A stretch of DNA of 64,000 nucleotides from Notospermus geniculatus (Eukaryota > Nemertea > Pilidiophora > Heteronemertea > Lineidae). This document shows, in pieces, positions 33,208-44,899 of the stretch. Both the position numbers and the translations under genes were made by a program. How positions within the stretch are numbered: position 1 is the stretch's first letter; each line of letters opens with the position of its first letter. The notes beneath the pieces are model-generated. The model was not told the origin of the DNA and made no database searches. It saw only the letters and a program-made list of their open reading frames with translations. The stretch spans positions 202,493 through 266,492 of the forward strand of contig NMRB01000272.1 in assembly GCA_002633025.1 (NCBI GenBank), given 5' to 3'.

Positions 33208-33561
33208 ATAAAGTGTACCTAGCTTCGATGTCGTCAAGTGAAATTGTACCCTCGGTCCACTTTCTTGTTACAAACTGTACCCAGCTTCTGATTTAGAGAC
33301 TCAGGGCGAGGTTGTCATTCCCATGTACGTGTGCATGTACGTGTCATGTGTGCATGGCCATGATGGGTGTGTCTGATCATGTGATATGGCAATAGTACCA
33401 CCTGGCGGTGGATCGTCGAACCAACATATGCTAATTCACGTGTCCGATGAGCTCTATGAGCTCATGCCTAGGTCTCTAAATCAGAACCTGGGTAGTTTGT
33501 AACAAGAAAGTGGACCCAGGGTACAATTTCACTTGACGACATCGAACCTGGGTACACTTTA
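33208..33561. mobile_element. 354 bp foldback element, TIR AAGTGTACCTAGCTTCGATG
   Basis: 33208-33300 and ~33473-33561 are inverted copies (AAGTGTACC at the tips; CGACATCGA, CACTTGACGACATC and GTTTGTAACAAGAAAGTGGA inside). The right arm is repeated again at 33834 as part of a suspected assembly duplication. Confidence 0.75.
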
Positions 33562-34013
33562 TGTGTCTCTGTCATCAACACACAGTTGCCTGAGCATGCT
33601 CTCTCAGTCCAACCATCTGTATGTGAGGCCTGGCAATGTGATTACAAAGTTACTTTGGTAGAGTGTACACNTGGTGAAATATTCCGGTGTCATCACCAAG
33701 ATCAATACCTTTAATCTGACACCGAAAGTGTAAGAAAATATGGTGTATTTTCGATGTTATCAAACAATACATGCAGAAATCCTGAATTGAGCGAAAATCC
33801 GAGTTGAACCTTTATGGTTTGATTCCTTTATGGTAGTTTGTAACAAGAAAGTGGACCCAGGGTACAATTTCACTTGACGACATCGAACCTGGGTACACTT
33901 TATGTGTCTCTGTCATCAACACACAGTTGCCTGAGCATGCTCTCTCAGTCCAACCATCTGTATGTGAGGCCTGGCAATGTGATTACAAAGTTACTTTGGT
34001 AGAGTGTACACAA
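33491..34013 (+). repeat. Direct duplication of ~180 bp around a single N
   Basis: 33491-33670 is repeated, apparently without change, at 33834-34013 (offset 343). A lone N at 33671 ends the first copy. Identical flanks plus N suggest that two overlapping contigs were joined without collapsing the overlap, though a real tandem duplication is possible. Confidence 0.8.
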
Positions 34014-34570
34014 ACTGCAGTCAGAGCGGATATGTCGGGCATGAGATGTCATTGCTGTGTTCTCGTGATACGCGATGATGAGGTAATCGGTCACTGGACT
34101 GCTCATCTCAAGGTGACCGGCAGATCAGCCAGGATCATTACATGGTTGATTGGACAACCCTTATATCCAAGCTACTCCTCCCGCAGTTTCAAACCGCTAC
34201 CCACAACGTTACCCTCGCTCTGAAACTGCTTTAGTGCCATCCTCAAAGTATTACTACTAGATGGCGTTAGTTGTCCGATTCGGGGAATCCCTGCTGGGAA
34301 TCCGCCAAGAGTATGAATATACAATGTACATTTTGTACACTTATCTTAGCCAATCAGGAAGTGTGTTAATACGGCAGCGTCGGTTGAACGTGATGATGGC
34401 TTATGAGTGGATCCCTCGTCAAACGGCGCCATCTATTGATGGTCCTTCACTTTTGGCGCAAATCATGCGAGTGTTAGTGGGACAACTGAACACTGGGGAC
34501 AATGGGGGCAGCAAGCAATAGGGAGGTTCAGATAACATTCTGAGTCTCGACTCCGACTCCTGAGGATTCC
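34014..34570. other. No assignable gene
   Basis: Two plus-strand frames (33927-34223, 34261-34521) are open but have no recognised domain, and the first starts inside the duplicated block. Nothing is called. Confidence 0.35.
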
Positions 34571-34571
34571 C

Positions 34572-35793
34572 TTTTAGCTCACCTGGGGTGAACTTTTGTC
34601 GTGGTGGTGTGTCTGTCGTCCAGCATCGTCCGTCGTCGTCGTCCGTTAGCAGGGCACGTTTCGTAACCGCTGGGGCTGTTGATCTGAAACTTGGTACATA
34701 TATACCCCTAGGTTAGATGACCTATGACACCAAGTTTTGGTCCGATACGATTCTTGGCTTAGCCAGCAGGTGGCCAAAACCAAAAACAGAAAAAGTTCGA
34801 AAACTCCTGAACTAATGACTGGATCATCTAATGAGAATACATAACATATATAACGGGTTTTTGATTTGACCTTATTTTCAAGGTCACAGAGGTCAAAGTT
34901 CAGAATTTTGCCTTTTGGTTTCATTTCATAACCACTGGGGCTATTGACCTGAGACTTGGTACATATATACCCCTAGGGCAGACGGTCTATGACACCAAGT
35001 TTCGGTCCGAATCGATTCTTGGCTTGGCCACTAGGTGGCCAAAACCAAAAACAGAATAAGTGCAATAACTCCTCAATTAATGACTGGATCATCTCCAAAT
35101 TTTTATCATAGGTGTATCTAATGAGAATACATAACATATAAAATGGATTCTTGCATGATTTGACCTACTTTTCAAGGTCCGAGATGTCAAACTTCAAAAT
35201 TTTGCCTTTTGATGGCACATTTCGTAACCTTTGGGGCTATTGACCTGAATCTCGGTACGTATACCCCTATGTCAGATGACCTATAACACTAAGTTTCAGT
35301 CTGATTCGATTCTTCGCTTGGTCACCAGGTGGCCAAAATGAAAACTCAAAGTCCAATAACTCGTAAACTAACAACTGGATCGTCTCCAAATTTTCATCAT
35401 CGATGCATCTAATGAGTGTACATGACATTTAAGGGGTTTTTGATTTGACCTACTTTTCAAGGTCACAGAGGCCAAAGTTTAAAATTTTGCCATTTGGTGG
35501 CCTGTTTAATGGCTATTTGACCGAGTACCTTCTAACTTGGTGTGATCATGTATCTAGGTCCCTCTATTTATGTGTACAGCAAATTTTCGTCCAATTGGAC
35601 TCATGGTTACGAAGCAGCCATTTTGGAAACATAAATTATTCAAGCGAGAATGTTTTGACTTTGAAATTTTGACAATATAATCATATCACCCAGGAACTCG
35701 AGGCTTGCCCTGGAACATTTCGATATAACATTTGTCATTGTTCTTCTGGTACATTCACCCAGGTGAGCACATGGTCCATGGACCATTTCATTT
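34572..35793 (+). mobile_element. AGCTCACCT...CCATGG family, longest copy (1.2 kb)
   Basis: It opens TTTTAGCTCACCTGGGGTGA, followed by (GTCGTC)n, and ends with AGGTGAGCACATGGTCCATG and a 16-bp palindrome ATGGTCCATGGACCAT, then TTCATTT. The interior has about three diverged units of ~270-300 bp, each with ACTTGGTACATATATACCCC, then GACACCAAGTTTCGGTC, then AGGTGGCCAAAA, then GATTTGACCTACTTTTCAAG and GTCACAGAGGTCAAA. Other copies lie at 38906-39190, 43831-44772, 44768-44900, 51920-52445, 61633-61985 and 63751-63830. The class is unresolved. Confidence 0.8.
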
Positions 35794-36448
35794 GGGAATT
35801 ACATCATCAAATACAACGGGGTTTTTCAAAGCAATGGTGTTTACTAATTCAGGAGAATGAATAACCGCCTGGATGGTAAATTTATCTCCGACTTGAAAAA
35901 TCTGAATTTTAGCACCTACCTCGGAGCGGGAATGGGAGTAGCACCAGATATTAACCTCGCTTTGTCACTGACTTGCAGTGATTACAACTTACAAGCATGG
36001 ACCAATCTTGGTTCCAATTGATGATTTGTGTATAGTATTGGACAGCTTGACAAGGAATACCATCATACTGCATCCTTGCTACTGACCTGCTTGAGGACAT
36101 AAATATTTGTCAATGTGGCAGACCCAGATTATCCATGGAAACACAGGGATATTAATTGTGTTCGATACTGTTACCATGGTTACGCAAGAGCTGATCTGTT
36201 AACTTGATAAAGTTAATGGGACGTTTTCATGCAGAATCCACCGGTGGTGATTTAGTAGCGGATAGCTTCACCAAGGTTTGTTGATTCCAGGGAAAATGAA
36301 ATTGATATGGGTACTCCAAAAATCTTTAGGGCCATGCCACTGCAAAAAAAACTGCCTGGGTGATGTAGCCTAGTTGTTGTCAGAACCTGAAACCTATACA
36401 AGATGGAAAAATATAAAACAAGAGACAGGTGCACTCTTCTCTTGTTGC
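35794..36448. other. No recognisable feature
   Basis: No gene or repeat with support. Confidence 0.35.
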
Positions 36449-36706
36449 TTACACTCTAAAAACTGAAGTGTTAGATTCTCACACTTATGGGGTGTTGGAC
36501 TTGCTCCAACACTTGAAGCGGAGGAAAGTGTCACCAGCACACTTTAAAGAGTTGTTGGTTGCAACACTTCGAAGTGGTGCCTTACACTTGAAACCGGGCT
36601 TGNACTCTTTAAAGTGTGATGGTGACACTTTCCTTCACTTCAAGTGTTGGAGCAAGACCAACACTCCATAAGTGTGAGAATCTAACACTTCAGTTTTTAG
36701 AGTGTA
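36449..36706. mobile_element. 258 bp near-perfect foldback, TIR ACACTCTAAAAACTGAAGTG
   Basis: The ~105-base arms are almost identical inverted repeats made of AGTGT-type words (ACACTTCAAGTGTTGGAGCA, GTGTGAGAATCTAACACTTC). A single N at 36603 sits where the right arm begins. TA lies at both tips. It is probably a young MITE. Confidence 0.8.
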
Positions 36707-36769
36707 TGTGGACATTGTGTGTCTTTCGAATTGCATGGATATAGGAATAATGTTGGTAGGGGCGGACCC

Positions 36770-37080
36770 AGGATTTGACCAAAGGGGGAGCGATATCAGC
36801 GGCGGTGAACCTGTCACCGTAGGTGTGTCTTTAGTGGGGGGTCTGGGGGCCTCGCCCAGAAAATTTTGAAATCTAGAAGCCCTGAAACACGATTTTCCGG
36901 CATTTTGGAATGCAAATCTAGGTCCCGTTGGTGCTTGGGCTATGCTCAAAAGTGTCAGTGGCGCCAAACTACTAGCTCTTTAGGATCCCACCGGAACCTA
37001 TCGCCGCAGCTAAAATTCAGTCACTGGAAAAACACTGGTCTGCGAAATTAGGGGGGCCTGCGTCCCCCCTAAATCCACGC
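36770..37080. repeat. Degenerate copy of the C-rich/GGGGGTCTGGGGG repeat
   Basis: The words GGGGGGTCTGGGGGCCTCGC, CAGAAAATTTTGAAATCTAG and GAAACACGATTTTCCGGCAT parallel those at 37805-37880 and 46205-46275. From 37081 to 37760 no further feature is supported. Confidence 0.6.
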
Positions 37081-37759
37081 CTGTTGGTTCATAAAGTGTA
37101 CCAAGTATGGACCAGAAAAGTAGCATAAAACCAATTCAAAGTTCTTATTGCCCTTTGACATCTTGAAGCAATTCACTCTTTCGTTTCAATTTCAGGAGTA
37201 GCCACTGACCTTTCCTCTGCTGACAATATGACGGGCTCTTCACAAGTGTACTTCTCTTGGATCCCTTTTTGTCATTCTTTGAGGAGCATCCCTGATGTAC
37301 AATCCAGAGAAATAAAGCTAATTGTAAACCCTCCTCCCTCTCTGGCCTTTGTTGGGGTGGGCATTTGACATTTCTTGTTTATTTGTTGACCCAAGATGTT
37401 CTGATATATTGGGTTTTGTTGAATAATGTAACATGACAGAGGGAGCAGAATCTGCTACAGATCCCTTAGCAATGCCGGTGGTAGACTTTCCTGCCTAGCG
37501 GTCCCAGAATGTTATGGAATATTCGATGTCATGGAGAAAACGTGCACGCCACAACGTCATCCATAATGACGTTGTGAGGCCGTGGCTATAACATCTGTGA
37601 CATCAACTTTTGTGACGTTCTAGGACTGCTAACAGGCGGCCTCTAACGGCAGAAAACTCTCCCAGGCAGGACGGTGTGTTTTACTAGCCTTAAAATGCCA
37701 GTAGTGAGCCATCTTATCTGTGATCCTGCTGATTGGGTTTGTAATGTAATGGAGGCGGG

Positions 37760-37970
37760 CCCATCATTAGCAGGGTTCTGCCCAGGACTGAATGAGTTCC
37801 GGACGGAAGGGGGGGGTCTGGGGGTCCTCCCCCAGAAAAATTTTAAAACTAGACTTGCTGAAATGCGATTTCCTGGCACCTGAGAGTCGAAATAATGAGC
37901 TTCTTTATCAATAAAAGCATCCTCGTTTGGCGTCAAATGACCCCGATCCACTCCAGTGTTATATCTAGGC
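37760..37970. repeat. Dispersed repeat copy (second copy 46185-46320)
   Basis: GCAGGGTTCTGC, TAGACTTGCTGAAATGCGAT, TTCCTGGCA, AATAATGAG and AAATGACCCCGATCCAC occur in the same order here and at 46183-46320. It is a mobile repeat relic. Confidence 0.75.
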
Positions 37971-38074
37971 CATTTTAGAGTGGCGCCGCGCCATGCCCCC
38001 GAAAGGGGGCGCCATTGTGCCCTTTTTAACCCCCTAGGGCGCCATGCCCTAAATCTAAAAAAAAAAAAAAAAAA

Positions 38075-38905
38075 NNNNNNNNNNNNNNNNNNNNNNNNNN
38101 NNNNNNNNNNNNNNNNNNNNNNNNNNNNNNNNNNNNNNNNNNNNNNNNNNNNNNNNNNNNNNNNNNNNNNNNNNNNNNNNNNNNNNNNNNNNNNNNNNNN
38201 NNNNNNNNNNNNNNNNNNNNNNNNNNNNNNNNNNNNNNNNNNNNNNNNNNNNNNNNNNNNNNNNNNNNNNNNNNNNNNNNNNNNNNNNNNNNNNNNNNNN
38301 NNNNNNNNNNNNNNNNNNNNNNNNNNNNNNNNNNNNNNNNNNNNNNNNNNNNNNNNNNNNNNNNNNNNNNNNNNNNNNNNNNNNNNNNNNNNNNNNNNNN
38401 NNNNNNNNNNNNNNNNNNNNNNNNNNNNNNNNNNNNNNNNNNNNNNNNNNNNNNNNNNNNNNNNNNNNNNNNNNNNNNNNNNNNNNNNNNNNNNNNNNNN
38501 NNNNNNNNNNNNNNNNNNNNNNNNNNNNNNNNNNNNNNNNNNNNNNNNNNNNNNNNNNNNNNNNNNNNNNNNNNNNNNNNNNNNNNNNNNNNNNNNNNNN
38601 NNNNNNNNNNNNNNNNNNNNNNNNNNNNNNNNNNNNNNNNNNNNNNNNNNNNNNNNNNNNNNNNNNNNNNNNNNNNNNNNNNNNNNNNNNNNNNNNNNNN
38701 NNNNNNNNNNNNNNNNNNNNNNNNNNNNNNNNNNNNNNNNNNNNNNNNNNNNNNNNNNNNNNNNNNNNNNNNNNNNNNNNNNNNNNNNNNNNNNNNNNNN
38801 NNNNNNNNNNNNNNNNNNNNNNNNNNNNNNNNNNNNNNNNNNNNNNNNNNNNNNNNNNNNNNNNNNNNNNNNNNNNNNNNNNNNNNNNNNNNNNNNNNNN
38901 NNNNN
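38075..38905. other. Assembly gap (831 N)
   Basis: Unbroken N run. Apparent long ORFs across it on both strands are artefacts. An A homopolymer precedes it. Confidence 0.99.
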
Positions 38906-39190
38906 CCAGGTGGCGTAACTCGAAAATCATCAAAGTGCTGTAACTCAGGAACGACTTGACCCAAAGCGCTCCAATGTGCTATGTGGTCCCGTGCAGATGA
39001 CCTTTATGTGCATGTGAAGTTGCCGCCTGATCGGACATCTAATATGGCCGCCAGGTGGCATAACCCAAAAATCATGAAAGTCTTTTCTGGGAATGACTTG
39101 ACCCAGATTGCTCATAACTGATATGTACCTCCCTCTGTCATTAGACTATTATGTCCAACCCAGTGAGCACATGGTCCATGGACCATTTCA
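38906..39190 (+). mobile_element. 3' end of an AGCTCACCT...CCATGG element after the gap
   Basis: It contains CCAGGTGGCGTAACTC, ATGGCCGCCAGGTGG and ends in GTGAGCACATGGTCCATGG and ACCATTTCAT. Its 5' part is presumably in the gap. Confidence 0.75.
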
Positions 39191-39264
39191 TAAGAGAATT
39201 CTCTCATTGACACTGGACAATGTCAGGGATGGGAAATGGTGGTTTGTAGACGCTTCTCGAATTA

Positions 39265-39480
39265 GCATGATCTGTGCACTTTTTTGCCGAAATCTTAACA
39301 CAGAACCTCAGTCTGAAACTGGATGACGTGACGATGCAATCCGTGATACAGAGCTATGGTCAACTCGGATGAAATGTCTTTAAAGTCAGTGATGTCGTGG
39401 GTTTGTCTGCATTACGTCATTCAGTTTCAGACCAAGGATCTGGTTGAGATTTCGGCAGAAGTGCACAGACCTTGTCATTT
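39265..39480. repeat. Inverted repeat (TCTGTGCACTTTTTTGCCGA arms)
   Basis: 39270-39340 and 39409-39475 are diverged inverted copies (TCAGTCTGAAACTGGATGAC mirrors GTCATTCAGTTTCAGACC; GCCGAAATCT mirrors AGATTTCGGC). Probable foldback MITE. Confidence 0.65.
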
Positions 39481-39512
39481 ATCAATTTGATATTCATCAT
39501 CCATACAAACTA

Positions 39513-39973
39513 CCGTATTTTCCGGCATAAGACCCGCGGCTTTTTTCAGTGAAAAGGCCCCAAAATCGCGAGTGCGGGTGATACAACGGTGCGGTTCTTA
39601 CATGGATAATCGGCCCTATAACCATGCTTAAGTTCACAGAAGATATCTAAAATCCACGCTTTATTGTTCCTTGCATCATGTCATAGGCCTATTTTCATAA
39701 TATTGGCGTAAAACATGTCAAAAACTAGGTATAAACGGCGTGGGCATTCCCAGCGAAGCCATTTTGTTTGATTGAAAACGAGGCTTGTTCCGGTTTCGTT
39801 CGTTCGAGTACCGAGTTACATGTAGTGACCTGATACTGGGTATATCTGTCGTGCTCCTCTCACGAGAATCATTTGTGTTATAAGCCGCAGGTGATAGGGC
39901 GGTGCGGGTCTTCGGAGGATTTAGCAATGATCTATATGGGGGTGCAGGTCTTAGAGCAGTGCGGAAAATACGG
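39513..39973. mobile_element. 461 bp MITE, TIR CCGTATTTTCCG, TA duplication
   Basis: CCGTATTTTCCGGCATAAGA at the left mirrors CGGAAAATACGG at the right, flanked by TA (39511-39512, 39974-39975). Subterminal GCGGGTNNTA and GTGCGGTTCTTA words recur. From 39974 to 40325 there is no gene. Confidence 0.8.
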
Positions 39974-40328
39974 TATATCCGCGAGATCTGTTAATTGTGT
40001 GCCCTTGCACTCATGGCACTCCTAATCTTGATGTCAGCAACTCCTGGCCTGTGTGTAATTCGAGAGATACAAAGTTGGGTTGTGGTTTGATCCCCAGCCA
40101 AATCCAGTCTTCATGATGTGAGAGAGAGAGGGGGCAAGTCAGTTAATTCGAGAGCACATGGCATTCACCAGGCATTCTGGTTTCCTCTGGCTGTACATTA
40201 CTTCATCCAACTGTTCTAAAAAGTCAAGCAACTCAGCGGTGTTTCCTCAGGCAATGTTATTCGCAGTCTGAGAGTTCGTCTTTAGCACACTATGTTTTCA
40301 ATATTACATGCATTGTATTTGGCATTAA

Positions 40329-41689
40329 AGCCCCTTTCACACCAGGCCTATGTAGAGTTGCGTAGTGCGGCGCACCAACTACGCCAAGCTTACGCTGGCT
40401 TACGTGAATACGCCGAGGGACGTAAGGGGTACGCAAAAAATTAAACATGTTTAATTTTTACCGGACCTGCGTATAGTTGGAAAAAAACATGTTTAATTTT
40501 TTCGCATACTTTCAGCGCAGAGCACTGGACGCAGAAAGTACACAGTTTTTACGCAACACTATGCTACTGTACGCCATGCCTACGCAATAGTACGCAACCC
40601 TACGACAGTCCGACGAAAAATCCTTTGAGGCTGGCGTAGTGTTAGGTATGGAAGGGCGTGGTGTTGCGTACTTTTGCTTAGTGTGGGTTCAGGGACTACG
40701 GCGATCCTGCGCATAGCAACAATTATTTCATGAGTGTGCTGCCTAATTTTGGTGTACTTGGTACATGCACAACACACGACTGTTACGAGTAATGCATTTC
40801 AACGCAATGATTTAACTGGGTCAACTTGACGTGCCATCTTACGGTGTTCCCAACGGCGCAACGTCATTCGCCAGTTCACCACGATCACGCATCTGTTCAC
40901 GTGGACAGCTTGTGGAAGTAGCCAGCTGACCAATCATCGGGCTTTGATACTTGCTGACCTGGGAACCCTGATTACTAATTCATTTGTGCACAGTTTGAGC
41001 CAATCAGAGCTTGAGATGATTCATTATGATCAGATCTAACGGCATACATTCATGATTTTTCGTGAACGGCGGTGGTTTTAACGCCGATGGGCCTGGAAGT
41101 GAGCGTGTCATTTTCCCGCCAAAATTAGTGCGCCGTGGCGACCAACGCGACCAAAATAGTCGGTTTTATCCGTAGCATGTGTGGTTGATCAAAAAAATCG
41201 AATGTATGCCGGTAGAGAAAAGCCAATAATCGATCACCGTCATCACATATACTTTGAAAAACGTAGATAAGGCATCGAAATCTTGGTTCCAGAGTTGGAA
41301 ATTGCACTGTTTGCATAAATTAGCACAATCCAACATGGCGGCACATGAAATGTGGAACGGATCGTACGGCCCGATCGATGACTCTATCCTGTCTAATTCA
41401 CCTTAAAATGTTGCCGTGGATGGTGTTTAATGATGAAATGTTGTGTGAAATCATAAAAATGGTATCAAAAGGTATGAGTAAGTGCATCTTGCATCTAATA
41501 TCGCTCAGTTTTATGCCGGGTCCGACTTCAAACATTGCGATCGGTGTTTTCTCACAGCCGCGACGCCGTGACCTAGATCACGTCGGTATGCAAATGAGTG
41601 TGAATGTATCACAATGTAGCAATTTGCTAGAATGCGTGGCTGTAACAGTCGTGAACACAACGCTACGCAAGTCCGGTGCGAAAGGGGCT
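40329..41689. mobile_element. 1.36 kb Harbinger-like element, TIR AGCCCCTTTCRCACC, TAA duplication
   Basis: The left AGCCCCTTTCACACCAGG and right CCGGTGCGAAAGGGGCT are inverted and flanked by TAA (40326-40328, 41690-41692). It is the same terminal family as 30111-30797 and related to 49755-50151. It carries the dispersed block 40783-41313 inside, which exists independently at 28.1-29.8 kb, so it is itself composite. TACGC and TACGCAA words are abundant in the left third. No transposase is recognised. Confidence 0.85.
40783..41313 (+). repeat. Uninterrupted copy of the dispersed repeat split at 28.1-29.8 kb
   Basis: It matches 28123-28556 plus 29731-29813 in order and acts as the empty-site reference for the GGGATCCC element. 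It lies inside the Harbinger-like element at 40329-41689. Confidence 0.85.
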
Positions 41690-41692
41690 TAA

Positions 41693-43061
41693 TAATGCCG
41701 TATTTGGCGCTCAGCTCTTGATTTTTCAGAAATCAGTGCTGACTACTGTATGTGGCATTATCGGACCTTTGAAAAAGAAGTGATTGTATTCTTTCACTAT
41801 CGGATCATTTGTAGGTCATCTTTCCTATTACCAGATTACATATTAGCAGAAACATGACGAAGTGTTGGTCTGGAGATAGGAGATTAGCGGGGACACCTGA
41901 GGTTATGGTTAGAGCTACATGTACCACAGGATCTGCAATGTGGACTTGATTGTCAGTATCGCATGTGAACACCCAGTATTGTTGTTGCACGGAAAAATAA
42001 TATGAAAGGAAATAATTTCTTGCCACTATTCCAGGATCATCAGGCAATGGAGCCAGTGGCAATGGCGTCCCTAGCCCACTGCCTCAGTAGGTGTCACTAG
42101 TGGTTAAACTATTGAAATGAAACTGACATCCCGGTCCTGATCAATTTCCCACACCAAAGGCGTCCATTGTCTAGGACCGAGTTTCGTCGTGCTGCCCTCT
42201 ATCGCAGGATCCCCATTGAGTCTGTGGTCCCGGGAAAATATAACATTCTCTTCAAATTCGTGGTCTGTTTTAAAGCCTGTTGCTTGATTGCAAATTCAGA
42301 TTCTCGGTGCCAACAAATATGGCAACTCAGATCTGTTCTGTATGTTATGTGTGCCACCAACCTCCCACAAACTTTATTGCAAACTTGGATGGGTCCCCAC
42401 TACATTTTACAATGTTAGCAAGAGCTGTTTACCTGATCTATTACCTATATGGCTTATGATTTTGAAGTTGGCAAGAAATTATGTCCCCCCAAACTGTCAT
42501 GTATCAAAGTGATGCCATTGGCAGAATACTTCCTGGTCTCTTAGATACAGAATGAATGTGTTTCGAACCTCTAACACCTTTTACTGGTTAATTGCTTGTC
42601 GAGCTCAAAGCGTCCATTTAATCAGACTAATGGAATTCTCTACAGCAATATGTCAGTGTCATGAACGGACTGATCTAATGTTACGATGGTCGCATGGCAA
42701 ATTACCACCGCCTTGTAGGCATGACAGGTGGATTCCCATGGATATTGTAGCAAAAAGTATCAGAATTCGGCATTCACTAAGGGCTCTGATATGCCTGTGA
42801 AGGGTCAGCAACCAGGTCCTGGTCAGTTCTCCAGCAGAAAATCGGGCAAATTTCACCTTGATTTATCAGTTACAAAGATATGGTTATCTGAAAGAAAACT
42901 TTTATTGCATATTTGGAGAGAAACGACCCTCGGAATATCTTGCATGCATTTTAAAAAGACAAAAAAGCACGCCTAATTGACTCTATATAATGCTGGTAAT
43001 GGAATTTCTCTCTGATTAATTCCGTTACTGCAATAATAATTGCTTACATCACTGTGATGCC
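41693..43061. other. No recognisable gene
   Basis: Low-complexity repeats are absent and no frame shows a known domain. Nothing is called. Confidence 0.4.
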
Positions 43062-43065
43062 TTAA

Positions 43066-43417
43066 AGGAGCTCGACGTCCAAGTTGTAAACACGATATTC
43101 ACTAGTCTCGGGCACCCAGCTGCTCGGTCACCCAGCCGAATCTGAGGATCGAACGTTTGTGTCGCACTACCTGCGGAACGAAACGGTTGGCTGCGCGAGA
43201 CTACATATTCACTTCAGTACATATCACCGATAATAGGTGGCAGCACAGCGTGGATAGAGAACCAGTGAGTGGTTGAGTGAGTTGCATTGGACCGGGCACC
43301 AGTCTAACGATCACGGGGCGCTACTGGTGCTGCCACCTTCACGAAGGAATAAAACTAGTTTGCTAGCCACTGTTTGTAAACAAACCAGTTTGTTTACAAC
43401 TTGGACGTCGAGCTCCT
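43066..43417. mobile_element. 352 bp MITE, TIR AGGAGCTCGACGTCCAAGTT, TTAA duplication
   Basis: The ends are perfect mirrors (AGGAGCTCGACGTCCAAGTT / AACTTGGACGTCGAGCTCCT), continuing through GTAAACA, and are flanked by TTAA (43062-43065, 43418-43421). A TTAA duplication points to piggyBac-type mobilisation. The loop is non-coding. Confidence 0.85.
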
Positions 43418-43420
43418 TTA

Positions 43421-43643
43421 AGGGCGGTTTACACTAGGTTGCACCAAGTTGCAAGTTGCAGCAACTTGCAACTTGTTGCAAACTACCTGGGACGGTTTAC
43501 ACATAGAAAAATCGATGCAACATCCAGCGTGGTCGAGTTGCAACAAGTTGCATGCCCGTTTACACATGCAACTTTTATGAAACTTTTTGGTCTCATCAGG
43601 TTTATGCAACAAGTTGCATGAAGTTGCATGTGTAAACGGGCAT
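43421..43643. mobile_element. 223 bp MITE abutting the previous one, GCGGTTTACAC ends, TTA duplication
   Basis: AGGGCGGTTTACAC at the left and GTGTAAACGGGCAT at the right are inverted, flanked by TTA (43418-43420, 43644-43646). Internal CAACTTGTTGCA and TTGCAACAAGTTGCA palindromes fill the element. The left TTA lies inside the right TTAA of the neighbouring MITE, so one element inserted into the edge of the other. Confidence 0.75.
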
Positions 43644-43830
43644 TTATGCGAGGGTCCGTGGGTTCGAGTCCGGTAGGAATCTATGTCTTTCACCTTTACT
43701 TAGAAACATGTTATTATTTCATGTGCTTACATCACCATAGTGTGGTACTCTTTCGGTATTTATTGCATGCTGGTTTGATGCTTCTCAATGGATGTGGAAG
43801 ATAACTTTATACTAAATATCATAGTTTTTA

Positions 43831-44772
43831 GCTCACCTCTGTGAGGTGAGCTTCTCCCATGGTGTGTCGTCCGTCATCCGTCGTCGTCGTCGTCCGTCGT
43901 CGTCGTTAACAGGGGTGGCACGTTTCTAAACCGCTTGGGTTACAAACTTGAAATTTGGTGTACAGGTACCCTATGGTAAAAACTATCTCTGGACCGAAAC
44001 TTGGCGCTGCTGCTTGTACACTCTGGCCTGTAGGGGGCGCTTTGTGAAAACCTTCTTTCGGCCATATCTCCTGAACGCGGTTAGCTAGAACCACGAAACT
44101 TTTATGGTGGGTTCCTCTGATGAGACTTCATCACATAAATCCCGGGTTTTTGATTTGACCTACTTTTCAAGGTCACAGAGGTCAAAGTTCAAAATTCACT
44201 GTTTGGTGGCACATTTCATTGCTATTTGACATAGAGTGTTGTGATTTGGTGTGAAGATATATCTAGGCACCCTACACGAATGCACCAAATTTCAACCCGA
44301 TCGGACATCAAATATGGCCGCCAGGAAGCCATCTTGAAAAATGGACTTTGACCCACATTTTATAAATAGGAGTAGGTAGGATGTTTTAACGTTGTCAAAA
44401 TATGTATCTAGGTACCATATAAATATATGGTAAATTTCAGTCAGATTCGACATCAAATATGGCCGCCAGGGAGCCATCTTGAAAAATGGACTTCGGCCCA
44501 CACCTCATAAATAGTGGGAGCTAGGATGCTTTAACCGTGCCTAAATATGTGTCTTGGTACCGTCTACTTATATGCCAAATTTCGGTTCGATTGGACTTCA
44601 ACATGGCTGCCAGGCGGCCATCTTGAAAAATTGACTTTCGCCATATCTCATCGGTAGTAAATGTTACAATGTTTCTGCACTAATCCTTCACCATTCAGTG
44701 TATCACCAGGCTACTCACACTTCATACTCTGTCACAGAGGTGAGCACAATGGCCCTGGCCATTTCATTTAGC
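43831..44772 (+). mobile_element. AGCTCACCT...CCATGG family copy with three ~180 bp internal units
   Basis: It opens TTTTTAGCTCACCTCTGTGA and GGTGAGCTTCTCCCATGG, followed by (GTCGTC)n. It contains three tandem units with CATCAAATATGGCCGCCAGG and GCCATCTTGAAAAATGGAC, and ends GTCACAGAGGTGAGCAC then GGCCATTTCATTT. A second, truncated 5' end (TTTAGCTCACCTCAGAGAGG) follows directly at ~44768-44900. Confidence 0.8.
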
Positions 44773-44899
44773 TCACCTCAGAGAGGTGAACTTCTCTCAT
44801 GACGTGTTGTCCTGTCGTCATTAACATGGGTGGCACGTTTCTTAACCGCTTGATCTTGAAACTTGAAACTTGGTGTACACACTATCGGTGGTCTCTCCA

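Noticed and set aside
37956-38964. Long open frames on both strands (~300 residues)
   Set aside because: They run through the 831-N gap; the length is an artefact.
43831-44772. Helitron assignment for the AGCTCACCT family
   Set aside because: Terminal hairpins are suggestive, but I could not identify a 5' TC or a 3' CTRR end.
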